Shown here: positions 42,118 to 50,453 of the stretch, in pieces | How the letters are laid out: every line of letters begins with the position of its first letter | How positions within the stretch are numbered: the stretch's first letter is position 1 | Assembly: GCF_036245645.1 (NCBI RefSeq) | Contig: NZ_BTPE01000007.1 | Span: 124,001 to 188,000 of the forward strand | Source of the DNA: Algoriphagus taiwanensis | GTDB taxonomy: Bacteria; Bacteroidota; Bacteroidia; Cytophagales; Cyclobacteriaceae | Length of the DNA: 64,000 nucleotides | Reading direction: 5' to 3' | Notes under the pieces: model-generated | Told to the model about the DNA's origin: nothing | Seen by the model: the letters and a program-made list of their open reading frames with translations, nothing else | Databases searched by the model: none | Made by a program: the position numbers and the translations under genes

Positions 42118-42846
42118 ATGAGTCATATCGATGAGAAAAAGTCGGAAGAAAGAATCCGACGAGCGTTTGAGGAAAGAAATTGGAGCGAGATAAAAAGTGA
42201 AAATTCCTGGGCCATTTTTAAAGTCATGTCAGAATTTGTGGAAGGCTTCGAAAAGCTGGCAAAAATCGGCCCCTGTGTCTCTATTTTTGGTTCTGCCCGA
42301 ACCCCAAGAGACCATGAATACTACCAAGTGGCAGAGGAAATTGCAGCAAAGCTCGTCCGTCATGGGTATGGAGTGATTACCGGAGGTGGACCGGGCATCA
42401 TGGAAGCAGGTAACAAAGGAGCCTATTCGGAAGGAGGAAAGTCTGTAGGCTTGAATATCCAGCTTCCCTTCGAGCAGTTCAACAATATCTACATCGACCG
42501 AGATAAGTTATTGACCTTTGATTACTTCTTTGTCCGCAAGGTCATGTTTATCAAATATGCTCAGGGTTTTGTGGTACTTCCGGGAGGATTTGGCACTTTG
42601 GACGAATTCTTTGAAGCGCTCACCCTGATTCAGACCAACAAAATCGGTCGATTCCCGATCGTATTGGTAGGCAAGGATTACTGGGGCGGACTGGTCGACT
42701 GGATCAAAAAGACCTTGCTGAGAGGCGATCCTAATTACATCAGTGAGTCTGATTTGGATTTGTTTACCGTGGTAGATAATGCTACAGAGGCTGTTAAAGC
42801 CATCGATGAGTTTTACAGCAAATACCTCCTCAGTCCCAACTTCTAA
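42118..42846 (+). CDS. LOG-family nucleoside 5'-monophosphate phosphoribohydrolase (long form)
   Basis: A TIGR00730-type Rossmann protein of 242 residues from the ATG at 42118; an in-frame GTG six codons upstream is less likely. Core motifs are SIFGSARTP, GGGPGIMEAGNKGAYSEGG and the signature LPGGFGTLDEFFE (about 160). The family splits the N-glycosidic bond of cytokinin-type or other nucleoside monophosphates. The N-terminal extension (SEERIRRAFEERNWSEIKSE) marks the type II group, which in bacteria may act on ordinary nucleotides. It is followed 5 bases later by a small exported protein. Confidence 0.88.
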   Translation: MSHIDEKKSEERIRRAFEERNWSEIKSENSWAIFKVMSEFVEGFEKLAKIGPCVSIFGSARTPRDHEYYQVAEEIAAKLVRHGYGVITGGGPGIMEAGNKGAYSEGGKSVGLNIQLPFEQFNNIYIDRDKLLTFDYFFVRKVMFIKYAQGFVVLPGGFGTLDEFFEALTLIQTNKIGRFPIVLVGKDYWGGLVDWIKKTLLRGDPNYISESDLDLFTVVDNATEAVKAIDEFYSKYLLSPNF

Positions 42847-42851
42847 ACCCA

Positions 42852-43232
42852 ATGACGAAAAGCGGATTCCTTTTTCTTTTGATTTTATCTTTTGCGGGTT
42901 TCTCTTCGTACGGACAAGAGGCAGAAGCCAAGACGGTGGTGTTCAAAACCCGCTGCGTATCCTCCCTCGAAGAGCCTGGGAATCCGCTTTTTGTGATCTT
43001 TGTGGGAGATTTAACGGGGGAGTTTGAAGACAAGGATATCCGAGGGATTAATCCTGATCACATCAAAGAAATGAAAGTACTTAAGACGCCTGATGCTGTG
43101 AAGGAATATGGAGAGGCTGCCAAAAATGGAGCTATCCTGATTTGGCTAAAGGATGAAGCGCTGAATCAACTACCAAAAGCGATGGTAAAAGGGTTGTCAA
43201 AAATGAAGTCTGCTGACCTCAGCCCACTTTGA
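42852..43232 (+). CDS. Small exported TonB-plug-like protein
   Basis: A 126-residue protein with signal peptide MTKSGFLFLLILSFAGFSSYGQ. The C-terminal half, NPDHIKEMKVLKTPDAVKEY and then GEAAKNGAILIWLKDE, follows the pattern of TonB-dependent-receptor plug domains (x-I-x-x-I-x-V-L-K ... A-x-x-Y-G-x-x-A-x-N-G-x-I-x-I). The beta-barrel is missing. Similar stand-alone plug-like segments occur in Bacteroidetes regulators and small secreted proteins. It lies 5 bases after the LOG gene, so it is co-transcribed, and its end overlaps a convergent gene by 14 bases. The role is unknown. Confidence 0.62.
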   Translation: MTKSGFLFLLILSFAGFSSYGQEAEAKTVVFKTRCVSSLEEPGNPLFVIFVGDLTGEFEDKDIRGINPDHIKEMKVLKTPDAVKEYGEAAKNGAILIWLKDEALNQLPKAMVKGLSKMKSADLSPL

Positions 43233-43722
43233 GCCTAAGCTCACCCTGTCTCTTGACCACTTTCAGTTCAAAATACTGATTGATAAAGCCCTTGCAGTTA
43301 TTTTCTGCCCATTCTGCCCGAGATTCTGTATCGAAAAGCAGGGTCATCCTCAGCATGGTTTTGACATATTGCTCATGCTGTCCGAGATTTTTCACCCAAA
43401 AGAGAAAAGTTGATTCCCACTCCTCTTTGAATTTGTCAAAGTGACTTCTCCCATCAAAAAGTAATTCGAGTTGGTTATCCCCATTTCTGAATCGGTAGAT
43501 GCCACAAAGCTGTCTGTAAATCAACCGAATCCTATCCGTAGGAAACTCAAACGTATCCAAAATCCGCTCATACGTCTCATCCATCAGCTGTAAGGGATTG
43601 TAAAGATGAGTGTAGGACTTTTTCAACTCATACACCATCTGATCGAGCAGTTCTTCCTCCAATGCAAATTGGGCTTGGCGCAAAATGTAATTTTTGTCTA
43701 AAGGAAACAGCTTATCGATCAT
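43219..43722 (-). CDS. Conserved-looking hypothetical protein
   Basis: A 167-residue soluble protein, not recognised. It has no signal peptide or membrane segment. It is rich in aromatic and acidic residues, mostly helical in pattern (QAQFALEEELLDQMVYELKK at the start) with a central stretch FRNGDNQLELLFDGRSHFDKF. The C terminus, ENNCKGFINQYFELKVVKR, may form a beta hairpin. It is transcribed alone, with the LOG-family gene upstream on the same strand about 100 bases away. Confidence 0.6.
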   Translation of the reverse strand: MIDKLFPLDKNYILRQAQFALEEELLDQMVYELKKSYTHLYNPLQLMDETYERILDTFEFPTDRIRLIYRQLCGIYRFRNGDNQLELLFDGRSHFDKFKEEWESTFLFWVKNLGQHEQYVKTMLRMTLLFDTESRAEWAENNCKGFINQYFELKVVKRQGELRLKVG

Positions 43723-43825
43723 TCAATCAGGGGGTTTGGGCAAAAATACTATTTCTCATTCAAAAAAAGGAAAAAAGATTGTCCTGAAAAATCCTGTTTT
43801 TCTTCTTTTTTCCCTTTTCCTGACC

Positions 43826-44389
43826 TCACCAATCTGAAGGCCTTGAGGAGCGATAGGCACTCATTTGATCCAATAGCTCCACCGGATCATCAGAGATTAT
43901 GATTAAGTCCTCCTGCTCCGGATAGAGAAAGCCCTCCTCCATGGCATGATTTAGAAAGTCAATGAGCTTGTCGTAGTACCCATTGACATTGTAGAGAGCC
44001 AAAGGCTTTTGGATGTAGTGTAGCTGATTGAGTGTCATGATTTCAAAAAGCTCCTCCAGGGTACCTATTCCACCCGGCATAGCAATGAAACCGTCTCCCC
44101 GCTCAGCCATCAGCCACTTCCGATCCCGCATGGTCTCGACGATGATCAGCTCGGTGCATCCGGTGTGGGCTACTTCACGATCTACCAGTTTTTGAGGGAT
44201 AATTCCCAAAACTTCCTTTCCCGCCGCCAGCATTTCATCTGCTATCACTCCCATCAAACCTACTCTTCCTGCACCATATACCAGAGAAAGATCTCTTTTG
44301 ATCATCTCCTGAGCCAATGCCCTGACTCCAGCTTCGTAAATGGACCCATTGCCTTTTTTGGACCCGCAGTAAACCGTAATTTTTTTCAT
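43826..44389 (-). CDS. LOG-family protein (short form)
   Basis: A type I TIGR00730/LOG Rossmann protein of 187 residues, close to plant LOG and bacterial cytokinin-activating enzymes. Motifs: VYCGSKKGN at the start, LVYGAGRVGLMGVIAD, the MRDRKW motif (M-x-x-R-K) near 88 and AMPGGIGTLEELFE. These enzymes release a base from nucleoside 5'-monophosphates. It is the second LOG paralogue within 2 kb, on the opposite strand to the first, and only weakly similar to it. Confidence 0.9.
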   Translation of the reverse strand: MKKITVYCGSKKGNGSIYEAGVRALAQEMIKRDLSLVYGAGRVGLMGVIADEMLAAGKEVLGIIPQKLVDREVAHTGCTELIIVETMRDRKWLMAERGDGFIAMPGGIGTLEELFEIMTLNQLHYIQKPLALYNVNGYYDKLIDFLNHAMEEGFLYPEQEDLIIISDDPVELLDQMSAYRSSRPSDW

Positions 44390-44515
44390 TTCATTCTGTG
44401 GAATTTGATTACTAAAATAGAAAGATCGAAGGATTGCAATTGGAAGGGAAGATAGATGAATTTATTTCTGAACAGAATCTCCTTTCGAAAAAGAAGAAAA
44501 TTGGAGGTTTTCGCC

Positions 44516-44544
44516 TTTGGAAAAGTATTTTACCTTCATCTTTG
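44516..44544 (+). promoter_or_regulatory. Possible promoter for rdgB
   Basis: TTTG (44516-44519) lies 17 bases before CATCTTTG (44537-44544), a TAnnTTTG box with one mismatch. It ends 37 bases upstream of the rdgB ATG. Confidence 0.4.
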
Positions 44545-44581
44545 AAAATCAAACACGAATTCCTCTTTCCCCCTCTCTGCC

Positions 44582-45163
44582 ATGAAAATCTGTTTTGCGA
44601 CCAACAACAAAAAGAAAATTGAGGAGGTAAAAGCCGCTCTTGGTCCTGAACATCACATCGTCTCGCTTGAGGAAATAGGATGTCATGAAGAACTTCCGGA
44701 GACAGGAAATACGCTTGATGCCAATGCCTTCCAGAAAGCCCGATATGTCAAGGAGCACTATGGAGTGGATTGCTTTGCGGACGACACAGGATTGGAAGTA
44801 GAGGCATTGAATGGGGCTCCGGGGGTGTATTCGGGAAGATTTGCAGGAGAACCCCGTAGCGATGAGCGAAATATTGAGCTTCTATTGGAAAGAATGAAGG
44901 ATCAAAGCCATCGAAAAGCCCGGTTTAGAACGGTGATTGCGCTGATTTTGGAGGGGAAAGAATATGCCTTTGAAGGAGTGGCAGAAGGGGAAATTCTGGA
45001 AGAAAAAGTTGGCACTGGAGGGTTTGGATATGATCCTGTCTTCCGCCCCAAGGGTTTTGAAAAGACATTTGCTGAATTGACTTTGGAAGAAAAAAACCAA
45101 ATCAGTCACCGGGGAAAAGCAATAAAATCATTAATTGAATTCCTCAGCCAAAGAAAATTCTGA
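44582..45163 (+). CDS. rdgB: XTP/dITP diphosphatase (RdgB/HAM1 family)
   Basis: House-cleaning nucleotide pyrophosphatase of 193 residues that removes dITP, XTP and dHAPTP from the nucleotide pool. The start ICFATNNKKKIEEVKAALG is the family signature. ETGNTLDANAFQKARY, FADDTGLEVEALNGAPGVYS and the C-terminal GFGYDPVFRPKGFEKTFAEL and ISHRGKAIKSL blocks are all present. It is followed 31 bases later by udk, a second nucleotide-metabolism gene that has its own -7 box. Confidence 0.95.
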   Translation: MKICFATNNKKKIEEVKAALGPEHHIVSLEEIGCHEELPETGNTLDANAFQKARYVKEHYGVDCFADDTGLEVEALNGAPGVYSGRFAGEPRSDERNIELLLERMKDQSHRKARFRTVIALILEGKEYAFEGVAEGEILEEKVGTGGFGYDPVFRPKGFEKTFAELTLEEKNQISHRGKAIKSLIEFLSQRKF

Positions 45164-45180
45164 GTAGTCCCAAAATGAAT

Positions 45181-45188
45181 TAACTTTG
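45181..45188 (+). promoter_or_regulatory. -7 box just upstream of udk (leaderless-type)
   Basis: TAACTTTG is a perfect TAnnTTTG box ending 6 bases before the udk ATG, so transcription would begin at or next to the start codon. Confidence 0.5.
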
Positions 45189-45194
45189 CCCCTC

Positions 45195-45815
45195 ATGAAA
45201 AAACCCTTCATCGTCGGTATCACAGGAGGCTCTGCCTCCGGAAAGACTCTTTTTCTGGAGCGATTGTTGAGCAGCTTTGATCCCGGCGAGGTTTGTCTTA
45301 TCTCTCAAGACAACTATTACAAACCCCGGCATCTCCAGCCCATCGATGCTCAGGGGGTTCATAATTTCGATACGCCTCACAGCATAGATTTCGAACAGTA
45401 CGCAAGCGATATCCGCAAAATCCAACAGGGAGAAACGGTGTATCGGGAGGAATATACCTTCAACAACGCAGCCAAAAAACCAAAAATGCTCACCTTCAGC
45501 TCTGCTCCCGTAGTGGTGGTTGAAGGGATTTTTGTTTTGTACTATCCTGAACTGGCAGATCTGTTGGATTTAAAGATTTTTATTGATGCCAAAGATCATA
45601 TCAAGCTCAAAAGAAGAATCATCCGGGACAAGGTAGAGCGGGGCTATGATCTGGATGATGTGCTCTATCGGTATGAAATGCACGTGATGCCCACTTACGA
45701 AAAGTACATCAAGCCATTCAAAAATGAGGCTGACTTGATCGTCCCAAACAATCAAAGTTTTGAAAGGGCTTTGGATGTGATCCGTACCTACCTCAGAATC
45801 AAGTCACATACCTAA
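45195..45815 (+). CDS. udk: Uridine kinase
   Basis: P-loop kinase of 206 residues that phosphorylates uridine and cytidine in pyrimidine salvage. The start at the ATG (45195) is preferred over a TTG three codons upstream. Markers: GITGGSASGKT P-loop at the N terminus, SQDNYYKPR, the Asp-containing NFDTPHSIDFE and RRIIRDKVERGYDLDDVLYRY. Full length. The start codon lies 6 bases after a perfect -7 box. Confidence 0.94.
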   Translation: MKKPFIVGITGGSASGKTLFLERLLSSFDPGEVCLISQDNYYKPRHLQPIDAQGVHNFDTPHSIDFEQYASDIRKIQQGETVYREEYTFNNAAKKPKMLTFSSAPVVVVEGIFVLYYPELADLLDLKIFIDAKDHIKLKRRIIRDKVERGYDLDDVLYRYEMHVMPTYEKYIKPFKNEADLIVPNNQSFERALDVIRTYLRIKSHT

Positions 45816-45830
45816 GCTAAAAAATTGGGC

Positions 45831-45849
45831 TGGAATCGCTTCGATTCCA
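45831..45849. terminator. Perfect hairpin after udk
   Basis: TGGAATCG, loop CTT and CGATTCCA make a perfect 8-bp stem between udk and the next gene. A/T-rich sequence but no strict T run follows, so it may be a weak terminator or a leader structure. Confidence 0.5.
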
Positions 45850-45858
45850 ATTATTCTC

Positions 45859-45866
45859 TATATTTG
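45859..45866 (+). promoter_or_regulatory. -7 box just upstream of a small-protein gene (leaderless-type)
   Basis: TATATTTG is a perfect TAnnTTTG box, again ending exactly 6 bases before an ATG (45873). Confidence 0.5.
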
Positions 45867-45872
45867 CCGCGC

Positions 45873-46220
45873 ATGAAAAAGAACTTCGGCACATCTTCAA
45901 GCTTACTGAAACAGCGGCTCACTCTGCTGCTGGTAATGTTCTTGTGCTTTTTTGTGTCAAGCGTAGAATATCTGCCTACGGATGCCGAGCAGGTTCGAAC
46001 CGAGCAGAACGCCGATAATCCCGATCAAACCATTATTAGTGTTGCTTTGGATGCAGTTGTACCTTTTGCGGTGCAAGTGGCCGACACCATATTTTATCTT
46101 ATATACCAGATTTTCAGCTTTGAGCTGAAGCTTCCTACTCTTCAGGCAGTATCTGCCTCTATTCCCAATTCTCTGGTGGAGACGCTATTTGAGCGGATAA
46201 TCTCCACCAAAGGGCCCTGA
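45873..46220 (+). CDS. Small membrane-associated hypothetical protein
   Basis: A 115-residue protein from the ATG at 45873; an earlier in-frame ATG would add a 16-residue leader that overlaps the hairpin and -7 box. It has a hydrophobic N-terminal segment (LTLLLVMFLCFFVSSVEYL) that may be a signal or anchor. A second amphipathic region (VVPFAVQVADTIFYLIYQIF) follows. There is no recognised domain. It lies between udk and secDF, with an 81-base gap to secDF. The function is unknown. Confidence 0.6.
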   Translation: MKKNFGTSSSLLKQRLTLLLVMFLCFFVSSVEYLPTDAEQVRTEQNADNPDQTIISVALDAVVPFAVQVADTIFYLIYQIFSFELKLPTLQAVSASIPNSLVETLFERIISTKGP

Positions 46221-46301
46221 TTTTTTTCTTGATTCATTTCCTTTTCCCTTGATGGGAAACCCATTCACACGTATTTCTTAACAAACAATTACTTATACCT
46301 T

Positions 46302-49268
46302 ATGCAAAACAAAGGCATCATTGTGTTTTTGACAGTGGTCATTACAGCGCTCTGTCTGTATTATCTGTCATTCACTTTCGTATCCAATGGAATCCAACAA
46401 ACAGCAACTGAATATGCTACGGATACCAATGGCAATATAGATTTCGGGAAAAGAAGAGCCTATCTTGACTCTATCTGGAGACAGCCCGTTTACAGCTTCT
46501 TGGGAGCTGATTTCACTTACCAAGAAGTAAAAGAAACCGAACTGGGACTTGGACTTGACCTTCAGGGCGGTATGCACGTGACCTTGGAAGTATCCCCTGT
46601 GGAGATTGTCAAGGGAATCGCCGGAAACCCAAGAGATGAAGCATTTAACAAATCAGTAGAAGAAGCAAGAGAAGAGGCAAAAACCTCCAATTCTCCTTTT
46701 GCAGATCTATTTTATGCAGCTTGGCAAAGAAACAACCCAGGTAAAAACCTAAGCAGCATTTTTGCAACTGCTGCCAATAGAGGAAGAATTTCTCTGGAAT
46801 CCTCTGATTCTGAAATCCTCGACATCATCAATACTGAGGTAGAAAATGCCATCGACCGTTCTTTTAATATCCTAAGAACTCGTATCGACCGATTTGGTAC
46901 TTCTCAGCCCAATATCCAGAGAATCGCAGGTTCTGGCAGAATCCAGATCGAATTGCCTGGTGCTGACAATCAGGAGCGAGTAAGAAACCTTTTGCAGGGT
47001 GTGGCTAAGCTTCAGTTTTGGGAAGTATTGGAGCTCAACGAATATGGAGGAGCTATCGAAACCATCAACTCAACCTGGGTATCTGACCAAAAAGCAACTA
47101 CTACCGAAGAAGAACCAGTGGTAGAAGAAAATCTTTCTCCAGAAGACTCTTTAAAGAATGCCCTAGAGAAGCAATTGGAGGAATTGGATCCATTGAACTC
47201 TACCAATGATGTGTCTCCGGTCATCAGCTTGCTCAAGGCTAACTACGGTTTGGTGTACGATATGAGAGATACCCTCGCGGTCAATCGAATCTTGAAAAAT
47301 GAGAGATATCAGGCCTTTTTGCCAAGAGACCTCAAACTTCTTTGGGGCGTTAAGCCGGTAACTGCGGAAGACGGCACAGAAATCATCGAACTCTATGCTG
47401 TGAAGACAGCAAGAGGAAGTGATGAAGCTCCTTTAGAAGGTGACGTAGTCACTGATGCCAGACAGACTTTGGATCAGACTTCCAGACCTGCCGTATCCAT
47501 GCAGATGAATGCAGAAGGTGCCAGAAAATGGAGAAAACTTACCTCCGAGAATGTAGGCAGAAGAATTGCCGTAGTATTGGATGACTACGTGTACACCGCT
47601 CCTGTGGTGAACGGGGAGATTCCTAACGGTCAGTCTGAAATCTCAGGTAACTTCTCCCTTCAGGAAGCCCAAGATTTGGCAAATATCCTCAAATCAGGTT
47701 CTCTTCCTGCTCCGACTCAAATCGTAGAAGAAAGCATCATCGGCCCAACTTTGGGTAAAGAAGCTCAAAGCCAAGGTATTATTTCCATGGTAGCCGGTTT
47801 GGTTTTGGTGGTCTTGTTCATGATCGCTTATTACACCAAAGGTGGTTTGGTAGCTATTGCGGCTCTTGTATTCAACATCTTCTTTATTCTTGGAATTTTG
47901 GCTCAGCTTGGCGCCGCCTTGACTTTGCCAGGTATTGCAGGTATCGTATTGACCATTGGTATGTCAATCGATGCTAACGTATTGATTTTTGAACGAATCA
48001 AAGAAGAACTGAGAAACGGAGCTGGATTGCTTGCAGCAATCAATTCAGGTTACAATAAAGCCTTCTCAGCTATTTTGGATAGTAACGTGACTACCTTCCT
48101 TACCGGTGCCATTCTGTACTCTTTGGGCCAGGGACCGGTTAAAGGCTTTGCGATTGTATTGATGATTGGTATTGCCTCCTCTTTCTTCTCAGCGGTATTC
48201 ATCACTCGCGTGATTGTATCCTGGATGACCAAAAAAGGAGATAAGAGCAACATCAATTTCTCTGCTCCATTTGCTAAAAATGCACTTTCTGCCCTACAAG
48301 TTGATTTCTTGAGCAAGAGAAAAGTAGCTTACCTGATCTCTACAGGGATTATCATCATCGGTTTGGCTATTGCAGCCATCAATGGATTGAAATTTGGAGT
48401 TGACTTCTCCGGAGGTAGATCTTACATCGTAGAGTTCAACCAGCCGATGGTTCCATCCGACTTGAAAGTTGGCTTGGACGGTGAGTTTGACGGCTCTGTG
48501 GAAGTAAAAACTTACGGTTCAAACAATGTCCTGAAAGTAACCACCTCTTACCTGATCAATGAAGATGACGACGCTTCCAACTTAGAAGTAGAAAACAAAG
48601 TGAAGGAAGGAATCGCCAATGTGACCGGATTTAACTTTATCGAAAACGCTGAATTGTTGGGTGAAAATCAGTTTGCAATCACCGGTTCATCCAAAGTAGG
48701 AGCTACTGTAGCAGATGATATCAAGGCTTCCTCCCTGGAAGCCATGATGGTCGCTTTGATTGCGATCTTCCTCTACATCTTGTTGAGATTTAGAAAGTGG
48801 CAGTTCTCTTTGGGTTCCATTGTGGCTTTGATTCACGATACCCTATTTGTAATTGCTGCCTTTGCTATCGCCAGTGCATTCGGAGCAACATTTGAGATCG
48901 ACCAGGTATTCATTGCTGCGGTGTTGACGGTGATCGGTTACTCTATCAACGATACGGTGATCGTATTTGACCGAATCCGGGAAAATATCGAAAACAGAGG
49001 CACGCACAAACTGGTGAAAGTATTCAACGATGCGATCAATCAGACTTTGGGCCGTACCTTGATCACTTCCTTCACTACCTTGATCGTGGTGATCGTCTTG
49101 TTGATTTTCGGCGGGGAAGTACTGAGAGGTTTCTCTTTCGCCCTGTTTGTAGGTATCGGAGTGGGTACTTACTCCTCTATTTTCATCGCGACTCCAATCG
49201 TAGTTGACTTGATGAAAAAGGAAATCGAACAAGAGTCTGGACAAAAAGAAGCTAAGAAAACAGCTTAA
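46302..49268 (+). CDS. secDF: Fused protein translocase subunit SecDF
   Basis: A 988-residue inner-membrane protein joining SecD and SecF, which use the proton gradient to aid Sec export from the periplasmic side. The SecD part has the first helix at the N terminus, the DLQGGMHVTLEV motif, a large periplasmic domain, and VAGLVLVVLFMIAYY through GMSIDANVLIFERIKEELRNG. The SecF part starts near residue 665 with SKRKVAYLISTGIIIIG, then FGVDFSGGRSYIVEF and VIGYSINDTVIVFDRIRENI. The single-chain fusion is typical of Bacteroidetes. It is followed by a strong terminator. Confidence 0.97.
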   Translation: MQNKGIIVFLTVVITALCLYYLSFTFVSNGIQQTATEYATDTNGNIDFGKRRAYLDSIWRQPVYSFLGADFTYQEVKETELGLGLDLQGGMHVTLEVSPVEIVKGIAGNPRDEAFNKSVEEAREEAKTSNSPFADLFYAAWQRNNPGKNLSSIFATAANRGRISLESSDSEILDIINTEVENAIDRSFNILRTRIDRFGTSQPNIQRIAGSGRIQIELPGADNQERVRNLLQGVAKLQFWEVLELNEYGGAIETINSTWVSDQKATTTEEEPVVEENLSPEDSLKNALEKQLEELDPLNSTNDVSPVISLLKANYGLVYDMRDTLAVNRILKNERYQAFLPRDLKLLWGVKPVTAEDGTEIIELYAVKTARGSDEAPLEGDVVTDARQTLDQTSRPAVSMQMNAEGARKWRKLTSENVGRRIAVVLDDYVYTAPVVNGEIPNGQSEISGNFSLQEAQDLANILKSGSLPAPTQIVEESIIGPTLGKEAQSQGIISMVAGLVLVVLFMIAYYTKGGLVAIAALVFNIFFILGILAQLGAALTLPGIAGIVLTIGMSIDANVLIFERIKEELRNGAGLLAAINSGYNKAFSAILDSNVTTFLTGAILYSLGQGPVKGFAIVLMIGIASSFFSAVFITRVIVSWMTKKGDKSNINFSAPFAKNALSALQVDFLSKRKVAYLISTGIIIIGLAIAAINGLKFGVDFSGGRSYIVEFNQPMVPSDLKVGLDGEFDGSVEVKTYGSNNVLKVTTSYLINEDDDASNLEVENKVKEGIANVTGFNFIENAELLGENQFAITGSSKVGATVADDIKASSLEAMMVALIAIFLYILLRFRKWQFSLGSIVALIHDTLFVIAAFAIASAFGATFEIDQVFIAAVLTVIGYSINDTVIVFDRIRENIENRGTHKLVKVFNDAINQTLGRTLITSFTTLIVVIVLLIFGGEVLRGFSFALFVGIGVGTYSSIFIATPIVVDLMKKEIEQESGQKEAKKTA

Positions 49269-49290
49269 TCCAAACAAAATACACAAGAAA

Positions 49291-49319
49291 GGAGCAGACC
49301 ATCATCTGCTCCTTTTTTT
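49291..49319 (+). terminator. Terminator after secDF
   Basis: GGAGCAGA (49291-49298) and TCTGCTCC (49305-49312) form a perfect 8-bp stem over CCATCA, followed by seven T residues. Confidence 0.95.
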
Positions 49320-49380
49320 GTGGTATAAAATTCAACTATATTTTGGAATCTAAAACTTAACATCACTTCATCAAGCAACC

Positions 49381-49740
49381 ATGAAAATCAGCAAAGAAGA
49401 CTTTGAGCAAATGAAAGCCAAGTATGACAAGGAAGTAAAAAAAGGCAAGGCTGGAAAAGACAAGAATAAGGAGATAGATGATCAAACCAACTGGATTTAT
49501 TATACCAAAGAGGACATCATGGAAGCTTTGGGACAAGAAGGAGCAACAGGAATAAAGTTTCACTTTATTGAATACACCGAAGAAGTCGCTAAAAAATATT
49601 ATGGCGATGATGCTGACCTCTATGTGGGTAGACTCGGACTGGTATTTTCACCGATTTTCCCGGCCGATTCAAGGGTGAGTTTGCAAAATGGAGACGAATA
49701 CTTTGACAGAGGAAACATGTGCCCTCCAAAATGCGAATAG
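49381..49740 (+). CDS. Hypothetical cytoplasmic protein
   Basis: A 119-residue protein, not recognised. It begins with a Lys/Glu-rich helix (KISKEDFEQMKAKYDKEVKK), followed by NWIYYTKEDIMEALGQ, a central beta-like stretch IKFHFIEYTEE, and LYVGRLGLVFSPIF. It ends in MCPPKCE with two cysteines. There is no signal peptide. Its 3' end overlaps the start of the 7TM gene, so it is the first gene of a three-gene unit with a sensor kinase. Confidence 0.6.
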   Translation: MKISKEDFEQMKAKYDKEVKKGKAGKDKNKEIDDQTNWIYYTKEDIMEALGQEGATGIKFHFIEYTEEVAKKYYGDDADLYVGRLGLVFSPIFPADSRVSLQNGDEYFDRGNMCPPKCE

Positions 49741-50453
49741 ACGAACTTTTATATCATGCATTCTTTGAAAGGGACTTCTATTACATAAAGTTGATAGTCT
49801 TCTTTGGATTAGTGGGGTTGATTGGCTTTTTGTTTCTAAGTAAAGAAGATAAAACCAATCCTACCCTGCTTTATTCCCTAGGGATCTTGATCCTTACAGC
49901 TTTCTATGAATTTTTTGCCAGTATATTAGCCGCTCAGGGAATTGATAATCATTGGGTCTACAACATTTTCAATGGACATATCGGAGCTATTCTCTTTTTG
50001 CTTTTGATTCGAAGTTTATTGAAAAAGAAAGCTCACAGAAAGGTTGTTCTGTATTTCAGTGGAGCATTATTGGTGATTTCTGGTGCTCTGCATTTTATTG
50101 GAATTGCCTCACTTCATGATGGAGGAGAATACATTGCTTTAGTAAATACCGTGTTTATACTTTCGTCCTGCGGCTTGTATTTTTTCGAATTGATCACCAT
50201 GGATGAATTTTTGGCTATCAATCCCCTGAAGTCTTTCAGTTTTTGGGTTACCACTACTATATTATTCTATATTTCCTCCTCATTCATGATCTATATATCT
50301 TACGTCTACTTGTATACACACCACTTGGAAGTATACTATATGGTGTATGAGATTCCAAGACACATGGCCTTACTTTGTAACCTACTCCTTTGCTTTGGCA
50401 TTTATTCCTATGTATTAAAGCAAAGATTTGAACTAGAAACCATTCATGTCTGA
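49731..50453 (+). CDS. Seven-transmembrane hypothetical protein
   Basis: A 240-residue membrane protein starting at the ATG at 49731, inside the end of the previous gene; an upstream GTG is possible. Seven hydrophobic segments are visible, from LIVFFGLVGLIGFLFL to LLCNLLLCFGIYSYVL, with short loops and no extracellular domain. This recalls 7TM sensor modules without the attached signalling domain. It overlaps the downstream histidine kinase gene by 8 bases, so the two are likely made together and may form one receptor complex (inference). Confidence 0.72.
   Translation: MRIDELLYHAFFERDFYYIKLIVFFGLVGLIGFLFLSKEDKTNPTLLYSLGILILTAFYEFFASILAAQGIDNHWVYNIFNGHIGAILFLLLIRSLLKKKAHRKVVLYFSGALLVISGALHFIGIASLHDGGEYIALVNTVFILSSCGLYFFELITMDEFLAINPLKSFSFWVTTTILFYISSSFMIYISYVYLYTHHLEVYYMVYEIPRHMALLCNLLLCFGIYSYVLKQRFELETIHV

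Noticed and set aside
44434..44622. A 62-codon frame upstream of and overlapping rdgB
   Set aside because: Overlaps the rdgB start in another frame, begins in a promoter-like region and has no family resemblance.
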